From the NCBI GenBank assembly GCA_934373235.1, contig CAKROW010000070.1, positions 1 to 12,352 on the forward strand: a DNA stretch of 12,352 nt. Reading direction: 5' to 3'. Under the pieces are notes generated by a model, which ran no database searches, was not told the DNA's origin, and saw only the letters and a program-made list of their open reading frames with translations. This DNA is from an uncultured Blautia sp. (GTDB lineage Bacteria > Bacillota > Clostridia > Lachnospirales > Lachnospiraceae). Positions 1-5,793 of the stretch are shown one piece after another. Each line of letters opens with the position of its first letter. Positions within the stretch are counted from its first letter, which is position 1. The translations under genes and the position numbers were made by a program.

Positions 1-480
1 GGGTATGAGAACAAGGTAAAGGCCAACATTGAAAAGACAATCGAAAACAGACACCTGGAAGACCAGATCCTGGAGGTTCGTGTTCCGTTACAGGATGTAG
101 TGGAGCTGAAGAACGGAGCCTCAAGACAGGTTCAGAAAAAGATGTTTCCAGGCTATGTGCTTCTCAATATGGTGATGAATGACGATACCTGGTACGTAGT
201 CCGCAACACCAGAGGTGTTACAGGATTCGTAGGACCGGGATCCAAGCCTGTACCTCTTACAGAAGAGGAGATGAAACCGCTTGGTATCCATGAACCGGAT
301 ATTGAGGTGGATTTCCAAGAGGGCGATATGGTGGTTGTTACTGGCGGAGCATGGAAGGATACGGCTGGAGTTATCACAGCGATCAACATGCAGAAGCAGA
401 CTGTAACGATCAATGTTGAGCTTTTCGGTCGCGAAACACCGGTAGAAATAAGTTTCGCAGAAATCAAGAAAGCAGAGTAA
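1..480 (+). CDS. nusG: Transcription termination/antitermination protein NusG (5' end outside window)
   Basis: The frame is open from base 1 and ends at TAA 478-480, giving 159 residues. By comparison with E. coli NusG only about the first 15 residues are missing. The N-terminal NGN domain occupies roughly residues 1-95, with the typical KKMFPGYVLL segment near residue 47. A KOW domain covers about residues 105-155, beginning GDMVVVTGG; the usual GPF of the KOW loop is GAW here. NusG binds RNA polymerase at the clamp and modulates pausing and Rho-dependent or antiterminated transcription; its KOW domain contacts partners such as ribosomal protein S10. Its position directly before rplK is the classic secE-nusG-rplK-rplA order. 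Identification is secure; the exact start cannot be seen. Confidence 0.97.
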   Translation, partial: GYENKVKANIEKTIENRHLEDQILEVRVPLQDVVELKNGASRQVQKKMFPGYVLLNMVMNDDTWYVVRNTRGVTGFVGPGSKPVPLTEEEMKPLGIHEPDIEVDFQEGDMVVVTGGAWKDTAGVITAINMQKQTVTINVELFGRETPVEISFAEIKKAE

Positions 481-515
481 CATTACTCTGTGAAACCCAA
501 AAATCAAGGTAACAC

Positions 516-557
516 AAGTGGGAGGGACATACCCCCGCCAATACCACATAGGAGGTG
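516..557 (+). promoter_or_regulatory. Structured leader upstream of rplK (copy 1 of a duplicated motif)
   Basis: The nusG-rplK gap holds GTGG (518-521) that can pair with CCAC (544-547), enclosing an inner GGG/CCC helix (524-526 with Cs at 532-536) and an asymmetric internal loop. The structure ends right beside the AGGAGG ribosome-binding site (550-555). The same arrangement recurs before rplA with a different apical loop. Such structures in L11/L1 operons are often autogenous translational operators, with L1 as the known repressor in E. coli. That role here is inference. Confidence 0.5.
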
Positions 558-563
558 CCGAAA

Positions 564-989
564 ATGGCAAAGAAAGTAACAGGATACATTAAATTACAGA
601 TTCCGGCTGGTAAAGCAACTCCAGCACCACCTGTAGGTCCGGCTCTTGGACAGCATGGTGTAAACATCGTACAGTTTACTAAAGAGTTCAACGCCAGAAC
701 AGCAGATCAGGGAGATCTTATCATCCCGGTTGTAATCACTGTTTACGCAGACAGAAGTTTCAGCTTCATAACCAAGACTCCGCCGGCAGCAGTTCTTCTT
801 AAGAAGGCAGCTAACATCAAATCCGGTTCCGGTACACCGAACAAGACCAAAGTAGCTAAGGTTACAAAGGCTCAGGTTCAGGAGATCGCAGAGCTGAAAA
901 TGAAAGATCTCAATGCAGCATCTATCGAGGCTGCTATGAGCATGATCGCCGGTACTGCAAGAAGTATGGGAATCGAAGTCGTAGACTAA
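564..989 (+). CDS. rplK: 50S ribosomal protein L11
   Basis: A 141-residue protein, exactly the usual L11 length. The ATG at 564 is chosen over an in-frame GTG at 555 because AGGAGG (550-555) sits 8 bases upstream of the ATG. The N-terminal domain carries the conserved proline-rich stretch PAGKATPAPPVGPALGQHG (about residues 15-33), bound by thiostrepton-type antibiotics in L11 generally. The C-terminal RNA-binding domain includes KTPPAAVLLKKAA and ends GTARSMGIEVVD. L11 binds the GTPase-associated region of 23S rRNA and is needed for factor-dependent GTP hydrolysis. It is co-directional with nusG and rplA in the standard order. Nothing in the protein looks abnormal. Confidence 0.98.
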   Translation: MAKKVTGYIKLQIPAGKATPAPPVGPALGQHGVNIVQFTKEFNARTADQGDLIIPVVITVYADRSFSFITKTPPAAVLLKKAANIKSGSGTPNKTKVAKVTKAQVQEIAELKMKDLNAASIEAAMSMIAGTARSMGIEVVD

Positions 990-1039
990 TTAATACCGAA
1001 GTTTAAGTTCGGGGTCCCCGTAGAGAAAATGAAATTTTG

Positions 1040-1078
1040 AAGTGGGAGGGCTTTTCCCCGCAAATACCACAGGAGGTT
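1040..1078 (+). promoter_or_regulatory. Structured leader upstream of rplA (copy 2 of the duplicated motif)
   Basis: The rplK-rplA gap repeats the leader motif seen before rplK: AAGTGGGAGGG (1040-1050), a variable loop, CCCCGC, then AATACCACAGGAGG (1063-1076). GTGG 1042-1045 can pair with CCAC 1067-1070, and an inner GGG/CCC helix forms within. The apical loop is CTTTT here against ACATA in copy 1, while the helices and the 3' internal-loop strand (GCMAATA) are kept. The structure abuts the ribosome-binding site, so translational control is plausible. Confidence 0.5.
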
Positions 1079-1084
1079 ATAGAA

Positions 1085-1777
1085 ATGAAACGAGGAAAGA
1101 AATACGTGGAAGCTGCGAAAGCAGTAGACCGCTCAACATTATACGATACCGCAGAGGCTATCAGCCTTGTTAAGAAGGCTGCTGTAGCTAAGTTCGACGA
1201 GACCATCGAGGCTCATATCCGTACAGGCTGTGATGGACGTCACGCAGATCAGCAGATCCGTGGTGCAGTAGTTCTGCCACATGGAACAGGTAAAAAGGTT
1301 CGTGTACTTGTATTTGCTAAAGATGCTAAGGCAGATGAGGCAAAGGCAGCAGGTGCAGACTTCGTAGGAGCTGAGGAGCTTATTCCGAAGATCCAGAACG
1401 AGGGATGGCTTGACTTCGACGTTGTTGTTGCAACACCTGACATGATGGGCGTTGTAGGACGTCTTGGTCGTGTACTTGGACCGAAAGGTTTAATGCCAAA
1501 CCCGAAGGCTGGTACTGTAACAATGGACGTAACTAAAGCGGTTAACGACATTAAAGCAGGTAAGATTGAGTACCGTCTTGACAAATCCAACATCATCCAT
1601 GTTCCGATCGGAAAGGCTTCCTTTACCGAGGAGCAGTTAAGCGACAACTTCCAGACGCTTATGGGAGCTATTATCAAGGCTAGACCAAGCACACTGAAAG
1701 GTCAGTATCTGAAGAGTGTAACAATTACACCTACTATGGGACCTGGTGTGAAGATCAACCCGGCTAAATTTGCATAA
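1085..1777 (+). CDS. rplA: 50S ribosomal protein L1
   Basis: 230 residues, the normal length for bacterial L1, starting MKRGKKYVEAAK. The ATG at 1085 has AGGAGG (1071-1076) 8 bases upstream; an upstream in-frame extension to 1037 would run through the leader structure and is rejected. Landmarks are the RGAVVLPHGTGK segment in domain I, the hallmark LGPKGLMPNPKAGTV motif of domain II (around residue 140), and a C-terminal KSVTITPTMGPGVKINP. L1 binds the L1 stalk of 23S rRNA, helps release E-site tRNA, and in many bacteria represses its own L11-L1 mRNA. The gene is followed within 25 bases by a strong terminator, so the unit ends here and L10/L7-L12 genes are not attached. Confidence 0.98.
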   Translation: MKRGKKYVEAAKAVDRSTLYDTAEAISLVKKAAVAKFDETIEAHIRTGCDGRHADQQIRGAVVLPHGTGKKVRVLVFAKDAKADEAKAAGADFVGAEELIPKIQNEGWLDFDVVVATPDMMGVVGRLGRVLGPKGLMPNPKAGTVTMDVTKAVNDIKAGKIEYRLDKSNIIHVPIGKASFTEEQLSDNFQTLMGAIIKARPSTLKGQYLKSVTITPTMGPGVKINPAKFA

Positions 1778-1798
1778 TTAGCTCAATGATAAATTTGA

Positions 1799-1845
1799 AT
1801 CCCCCAGATATGGGAACTTCGGTTTCTGTATCCGGGGGATTTTTG
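1799..1845 (+). terminator. Intrinsic terminator after rplA
   Basis: A 19-base arm (1799-1817) pairs with 1822-1840 across a TTCG tetraloop (1818-1821) closed by C-G. Only one position is mismatched and a few pairs are G-U. A run of T follows (1840-1844). The outer helix is ATCCCCC/GGGGGAT. This is a textbook strong terminator ending the nusG-rplK-rplA transcript. Confidence 0.95.
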
Positions 1846-2123
1846 TACTTATAAGCAGATTGTGTTAAAAATTCAGAAATTCTTTCGTAAAATTTTTTTA
1901 AATTACCAGTTGATTTCCAAAGATATGGATTTTACAATAAAAGTGTAAAAATGGATTAATATATTAACTGAAATAAAAAGCGGATTTTGGATTGCTGTAA
2001 ACGGAGCGAACAGTAACGATTTTGGACATCTGCCGGATATTTTGTAGACAAACATGTAGAATATGTTATTATGTTGTAATAGATATTATGGAAATGGATT
2101 ACATAAATTAAGAGGAAATCAAA
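1846..2123 (+). promoter_or_regulatory. Intergenic region with promoter for the carboxypeptidase gene
   Basis: No gene is seen in this AT-rich gap. The best promoter is TAGACA (2045-2050), a 16-base spacer, then TATTAT (2067-2072), placing the start of transcription about 45 bases before the TTG start codon at 2124. Two further dyads lie upstream: TTTTACA (1930-1936) with TGTAAAA (1944-1950), and a hairpin TTGCTGT (1992-1998) with ACAGTAA (2010-2016) around an 11-base loop. Their roles are unknown. Confidence 0.5.
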
Positions 2124-3116
2124 TTGAGTATAAATAAAAGAAAATCAACAGGAAGGACCAGGCATCATAAGAAAGAAGATAAAATAAAACTGGCACTTTG
2201 CGTCACAGTTGAAGTGATGGTATTGCTGGTGCTGATCGTTGTGGTCGGCTGGAACAAAGGAGTGGGAACCTGGATGGAATCTCTTCAGCGTCCGGTGGTA
2301 AGGAAGCTGGAAATGAGTGGTATTAACAGTCCCTATGCAGTTCTGATGCAGGCAAAAGGAGGCAAGGTTATCGGAAATATGAAGGCGGATGACAGGATTT
2401 ATCCTGCATCCATGACCAAGATCATGACTGTGATCGTTGCCATAGAGAATCTGGAAGATCTTGACCAGGAGATTACCCTTACCAATGAGATGTTTGAGGG
2501 ACTTTATGAGCAGGATGCAACACAGGCCGGTTTTCAGCCGGGGGAGATAGTACGTGCCATTGACCTTCTTTACGGAGCCATGCTGCCATCGGGAGCTGAG
2601 TGCTGCAATGCACTGGCAGATACCATTGGAGGTTCTGAAGAAGGATTTGTGGACCTGATGAACAAAAAAGCGGAAAAGCTTGGAATGGACGGAACACATT
2701 TCTGTGATACAACAGGACTTCATGATCCGGATCATTACAGTACAGTCCGGGATATTGCGATCCTTCTGAAATACAGTCTGCGAAATGATACATTCAGGGA
2801 GATCATAGAGAGCGCCCGTCATTCTTCTGGTGTGACCAATATCCATCCGGATGGTATCACCTACTACAGTACATTGTTTAAGAATCTTTCGGACACCAGT
2901 GTGACCGGAGGAGAGATCCTGGGTGGAAAAACAGGATATACAGATGAGGCCGGTCTTTGTCTTGCAAGCTTTGCAGTGATCGATGGACGGGAATATATTC
3001 TGGTAACTGCCGGTGCTGCAGGAAATACAGGCCAGCCCCTTCATGTACAGGACGCAGTGACTATTTATAACAGACTGGGCAGGGCGATCGAAGATATGAG
3101 TGCTGATAAACAGTAA
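2124..3116 (+). CDS. Membrane-anchored D-alanyl-D-alanine carboxypeptidase, peptidase family S11
   Basis: 330 residues. The TTG start at 2124 is supported by TAAGAGG (2109-2115) 8 bases upstream and by the basic N-terminus it gives. Residues 1-22 are very basic, then one membrane segment at about 23-42, so the protein is likely a signal-anchored enzyme with its catalytic part outside the cell. Family motifs are in order: SxxK as PASMTKIMT with nucleophile Ser96 and Lys99, SGA at 156-158 where SxN is usual, and KTG at 269-271 (GGKTGYT). These penicillin-binding proteins trim the terminal D-Ala from peptidoglycan stem pentapeptides and so limit cross-linking. The C-terminal PBP5 domain of DacA-type enzymes is absent. 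It has its own promoter. The missing SxN asparagine is notable but does not by itself argue for loss of function, since the rest of the site is intact. Confidence 0.9.
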   Translation: MSINKRKSTGRTRHHKKEDKIKLALCVTVEVMVLLVLIVVVGWNKGVGTWMESLQRPVVRKLEMSGINSPYAVLMQAKGGKVIGNMKADDRIYPASMTKIMTVIVAIENLEDLDQEITLTNEMFEGLYEQDATQAGFQPGEIVRAIDLLYGAMLPSGAECCNALADTIGGSEEGFVDLMNKKAEKLGMDGTHFCDTTGLHDPDHYSTVRDIAILLKYSLRNDTFREIIESARHSSGVTNIHPDGITYYSTLFKNLSDTSVTGGEILGGKTGYTDEAGLCLASFAVIDGREYILVTAGAAGNTGQPLHVQDAVTIYNRLGRAIEDMSADKQ

Positions 3117-3540
3117 CCGGAAGGAAAGGAAAAACCAGAAAATGCCGGAACAGAGGAGGGCTTTTCCGTGGCCGGAATGGGAAGTTTCAGAGCTTCTTGG
3201 CCGTGGAACCTACAGCTACGCCGGAGCCAACAGCTACCCCGGAACCTACGGCTATTCCGGAGTCAGTTGTGGCTGCAGAACCGGACTCAGATGGATTTTC
3301 GGAGACTGAGGAAGCGCCGGTGATCATAGAGGAAGAGCCACAGACTCCTGAACCACCGGTATTTACAGAATCGGTAGAAAATATGGTGACCGGGATCAGG
3401 GGAGTATGATCAGGATGAGGTACTGCGCAGATGCCAATAATCCGTCAGAAGCAGAAAACCATGATCTGGAAGATTCCGACACCTACAGAGCCTGGGAACA
3501 CCAGATCATCAGTGAAGCCGCCGGCCTGTGGCCACAGTAA
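3110..3540 (+). pseudogene. Frame-broken Pro/Glu-rich remnant downstream of the carboxypeptidase
   Basis: Protein-like composition runs through this stretch but changes frame. Just after the carboxypeptidase stop the same frame reads PEGKEKPENAGTEEGF. From about 3197 another frame reads AVEPTATPEPTATPEPTA and continues acidic and Pro-rich to TGA 3407-3409. Around 3400-3440 a third frame reads GEYDQDEVLRR, and a 44-codon frame 3406-3540 ends with EDSDTYRAWEHQIISEAAG and more. PTATPEPT repeats are typical linkers of secreted Firmicute proteins. No single frame has a good start and ribosome-binding site. The simplest reading is a decayed exported protein or a lost C-terminal tail of the carboxypeptidase. 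Alternatively the ATG at 3406, overlapping the TGA as ATGA, could start a real short peptide. Product unknown. Confidence 0.4.
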
Positions 3541-3553
3541 TATAGAAAATAAA

Positions 3554-3599
3554 GACACAAAGAACTCATGGTCAGGATGGCCATGAGCTTTTTTGTGTC
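3554..3599 (+). terminator. Intrinsic terminator
   Basis: CTCATGG (3565-3571) pairs with CCATGAG (3581-3587), followed by six Ts (3589-3594). An outer match GACACAAA with TTTGTGTC extends the stem through the T-run, so it could act in both directions. It ends the rightward carboxypeptidase/remnant transcript. Confidence 0.8.
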
Positions 3600-3631
3600 A
3601 TAGGAAATTACTCCGTAATGTTCCAATGACA

Positions 3632-3731
3632 TAAAAAAGCCCTCCGGGCAGGATCGCACTGCGTCGGAGAGGAATTATGTCGCTGAAGCGACCCGCCGCA
3701 GGCGGAGAATCCTGCAAGCAGAATTCTTTTT
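3632..3731. repeat. Multi-hairpin palindromic element, possible bidirectional terminator or dispersed repeat
   Basis: About 100 bases bounded by AAAAAA on the left and TTTTTT on the right. An outer stem GCAGGAT (3648-3654) / ATCCTGC (3709-3715) encloses two perfect hairpins: GTCGCT-GA-AGCGAC (3679-3692) and CCGCC-GCA-GGCGG (3693-3705). CCTCCG (3641-3646) can also pair with CGGAG (3665-3669). It lies between the rightward terminator and the 3' end of the leftward regulator gene, so it can terminate the latter. Its elaborate fold is more than a simple terminator needs and resembles dispersed REP/MITE-like elements. Confidence 0.6.
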
Positions 3732-3737
3732 TACGGG

Positions 3738-4460
3738 TTAAAATGAGATCGTATACCTGGATCCTGCGATGTATTCACGGCTTATGTACAGAGGCCTGCC
3801 GTCAGGGGTTTCCATGTAGGAATCCAGGATCATTACCGGGTCGCCGGTGGAAATCTCCAGGGTGTGGGCAAGCTCAGGAGAGGCAGCAACAACAGAAACC
3901 GTGCTTCGGCTGGATTCGGAAGTTACATATCCATAAGCAGATTTCAGATATCCAAGAAAAGAACCATCTTCCACTGCACCGGGATCGAAATCAGGAAAAA
4001 GGTCAAGAGGAAGCCAGGTATGCACATCAATAACAGGAATATTATCAGCCAGAAGAAGACGCTCCAGAAATAGCACATTTTCCCCGGGAGTCAGATTCAT
4101 AAAATCAAAGCAGAATTCATCAGCAGGTTTCTCCTCACAGGAAAGGACATGTGCACCGGGAACCCGGTTATTCTGTCTGCAGGATTCAGAAAAACTCATA
4201 TTTTTCTGTGTCTCAAATTTACGGAAGATCATCGGAGATCTTACAAAGGTGCCCTTTCCCTGTTGTTTGGTAAGATATCCCTGTGCGCAAAGTTCCTCCA
4301 CAGTACGGCGAACAGTAATTCGGCTCACGTGATAAAGGCTGGCCAGCTCCGGTTCCGTAGGAATTTTTTCTCCGGATGTGTAGGTGCCATTATGGATCTG
4401 TGCAGTGATGACGTCCATCAACTGTTTGTAAAGCGGCTGGATAGAATTTTTATCTAACAT
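3738..4460 (-). CDS. GntR/HutC-family transcriptional regulator with UTRA domain (FrlR-like)
   Basis: 240 residues on the minus strand, start codon at 4458-4460, with AAAGGA about 10 bases upstream. Residues 1-75 are a GntR winged helix-turn-helix: IQPLYKQL, the GEKIPTEPELA recognition region, VSRITVRRTVEEL and the wing QQGKGTFV. Residues of about 95-240 form a UTRA ligand-binding domain, ending with the characteristic PLYISREYIAGSRYTISF. HutC-type regulators sense small molecules, often phosphorylated sugars or amino-sugar derivatives, and usually repress neighbouring operons. It is divergent from the fructosamine operon, so it is probably its repressor and its own. A leftward promoter TGGACA (4552-4547), 18 bases, TAAAAT (4528-4523) fits. 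The effector is inferred to be a glycated amino acid or its 6-phosphate. Confidence 0.9.
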   Translation of the reverse strand: MLDKNSIQPLYKQLMDVITAQIHNGTYTSGEKIPTEPELASLYHVSRITVRRTVEELCAQGYLTKQQGKGTFVRSPMIFRKFETQKNMSFSESCRQNNRVPGAHVLSCEEKPADEFCFDFMNLTPGENVLFLERLLLADNIPVIDVHTWLPLDLFPDFDPGAVEDGSFLGYLKSAYGYVTSESSRSTVSVVAASPELAHTLEISTGDPVMILDSYMETPDGRPLYISREYIAGSRYTISF

Positions 4461-4522
4461 GAAAAAGGAGTCCTTTCTGGTGATTGGGTCAGGGAAAAAT
4501 GTCTGTTGACTCTGATATGGGT

Positions 4523-4552
4523 ATTTTACTATATCCGGTCGGGAATTGTCCA
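4523..4552 (-). promoter_or_regulatory. Predicted promoter of the GntR regulator
   Basis: On the minus strand TGGACA (4552 down to 4547) and TAAAAT (4528 down to 4523) are separated by 18 bases. Each box matches the sigma-A consensus at 5 of 6 positions. The start of transcription would lie about 55 bases before the ATG at 4460. A 13-base palindrome AAAGGAGTCCTTT (4464-4476) covers the ribosome-binding site of this gene. Confidence 0.45.
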
Positions 4553-4624
4553 GTCCTGCACATTATAAAGCACGTTTCAGGTCATGGGACGAACGGGATC
4601 TGCAAAACAGGCGAAGGTAAAGAT

Positions 4625-4648
4625 TGAATATTTATAAACAAATATTCA
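4625..4648. promoter_or_regulatory. Inverted repeat, candidate operator
   Basis: TGAATATTT (4625-4633) and AAATATTCA (4640-4648) form a perfect 9-base dyad with a 6-base centre, located between the two divergent promoters. It may bind the GntR regulator or another factor. No known operator is matched with confidence. Confidence 0.4.
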
Positions 4649-4655
4649 TAAATTA

Positions 4656-4693
4656 TAAACACCCTATTTACTATAACGTTATAATATGTTATA
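4656..4693 (+). promoter_or_regulatory. Promoter of the fructosamine operon with overlapping palindromic operator
   Basis: A consensus -10 TATAAT (4680-4685) is preceded at 18 bases by TAAACA (4656-4661), a 4-of-6 -35. The perfect 12-base palindrome TATAACGTTATA (4672-4683) overlaps the -10, and a second dyad TATAA-TATG-TTATA (4680-4693) extends over the probable start. AT-rich palindromes of this size are typical of GntR/HutC operators, so steric repression by the divergent regulator is likely. Confidence 0.6.
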
Positions 4694-4735
4694 TTCATAC
4701 ACAGAAAAATAAAACACCTTAAATTTATCGAAACA

Positions 4736-4750
4736 CCTGTATTTTACAGG
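4736..4750 (+). promoter_or_regulatory. Leader hairpin before the deglycase gene
   Basis: CCTGTA-TTT-TACAGG is a perfect 6-bp hairpin 14 bases before the AGGAGG (4765-4770) of the deglycase gene. A similar small hairpin precedes the kinase gene. It is not followed by a T-run, so an mRNA-stability or spacing role is more likely than termination. Confidence 0.4.
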
Positions 4751-4780
4751 ATAATTCACCAAACAGGAGGAACAGGGAAA

Positions 4781-5749
4781 ATGGATGTTGCAAAAATCGT
4801 AAACAAAATCGCAGAAGAACATGGAACTATCAAAAATGTATATTTTCTCGCATGTGGAGGTTCTCTGGTAGATCTGTATCCGGGATATTATTTCCTGAGA
4901 GCAGAGTCAGCTACCATGGATGCACAGTGGATCCCCGCAAGAGAATTTGCACTGACTCCACCTAAGAAGCTTGGAAAAAACAGCCTTCTCATCATCTGCT
5001 CACACAGCGGTAAGACAAAAGAATGCCTGGAAGCAGCAAAAGTGGGAATGGAAGCCGGTGCTGCAGTTGTGACCATGACACATGCTCCGGGATCAGCATG
5101 TGACTGTGGAGAATGGATCTCTGTAGTATATGACTGGGCACCAGGAGTAAAGGAAGCTGAGAAGCCCCAGGGGATCACCTTAAGAATACTTAATGAGCTG
5201 ATGAAGCTTCAGGAACCGGATTATAAACTTTATGACAAGATCAACGAAGGTTTTGACAGGATCGATGAGATCATTGCGGCAGCAGAGAAAAAACAGCAGA
5301 ACGCAGCGTGGCTTTTTGCGGAAAAATATTCTGAAGAGCCATATCTCTACATTATGGCATCCGGAGCAGCTTATTCCCAGGCATATGGATTTGCCATCTG
5401 CTCCCTTCAGGAAATGCAGTGGATGGACTGCGGATACATGAATTCTGCAGAATATTTCCACGGACCATTTGAGGTAACAGACGAAGATCATCTGTATATT
5501 CTTATGATGAGCAGAGGAAAAAACCGTATGATGGATGAACGTGCTCTTACTTTCCTTGAAAAATATGGCAGAAAATACGAAGTGATCGATGCAGACAAAC
5601 TGGGTATGGCAGTAATCGATGACAGTTGTGTGGAATATTTTACCCCGATGCTGTTTTATGCAATGACAACTGTTTACCGTACAGCACTTCAGGACAAAAA
5701 ACGCCATCCTCTTGATATGAGAAGATACATGGGAGTTGTGGAATACTAA
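4781..5749 (+). CDS. frlB: SIS-domain fructosamine-6-phosphate deglycase (FrlB-like)
   Basis: 322 residues, close to FrlB-type enzymes. The ATG at 4781 has AGGAGG 10 bases upstream. Two SIS domains are visible. The first (about 15-120) has FLACGGSLVD and the phosphate-binding loop CSHSGKTKE at 73-81. The second (about 180-300) has IMASGAAYSQA and the catalytic-region motif SAEYFHGPFE with Glu224 and His227. The C-terminus HPLDMRRYMGVVEY closely follows the FrlB family end and separates it from GlmS, AgaS and glucokinase-regulator SIS proteins. FrlB cleaves fructoselysine 6-phosphate to glucose 6-phosphate and lysine in the cytoplasm. A kinase follows 44 bases downstream, which fits. The exact amino acid of the substrate is not determined by sequence; other glycated amino acids, or glucoselysine-type substrates, are possible. 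Confidence 0.85.
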   Translation: MDVAKIVNKIAEEHGTIKNVYFLACGGSLVDLYPGYYFLRAESATMDAQWIPAREFALTPPKKLGKNSLLIICSHSGKTKECLEAAKVGMEAGAAVVTMTHAPGSACDCGEWISVVYDWAPGVKEAEKPQGITLRILNELMKLQEPDYKLYDKINEGFDRIDEIIAAAEKKQQNAAWLFAEKYSEEPYLYIMASGAAYSQAYGFAICSLQEMQWMDCGYMNSAEYFHGPFEVTDEDHLYILMMSRGKNRMMDERALTFLEKYGRKYEVIDADKLGMAVIDDSCVEYFTPMLFYAMTTVYRTALQDKKRHPLDMRRYMGVVEY

Positions 5750-5761
5750 GGAAACCGTAAC

Positions 5762-5774
5762 CGCCTTTCAGGCG
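5762..5774 (+). other. Intercistronic hairpin between deglycase and kinase genes
   Basis: CGCCT-TTC-AGGCG is a perfect 5-bp hairpin in the 44-base gap. It precedes the kinase ribosome-binding site GAAAGG (5781-5786) and has no T-run. It may be a processing or stability element. Confidence 0.35.
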
Positions 5775-5793
5775 TACAGAGAAAGGAAAAAAT

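Noticed and set aside
1778..1845. L10 leader after rplA
   Set aside because: No L10 or L12 gene follows, and the structure is a single long UUCG hairpin with a T-run, so it is a terminator.
2145..3044. 299-residue leftward open frame opposite the carboxypeptidase gene
   Set aside because: It is antisense to a gene with all S11 motifs in place and has shadow-type composition with no recognisable motif.
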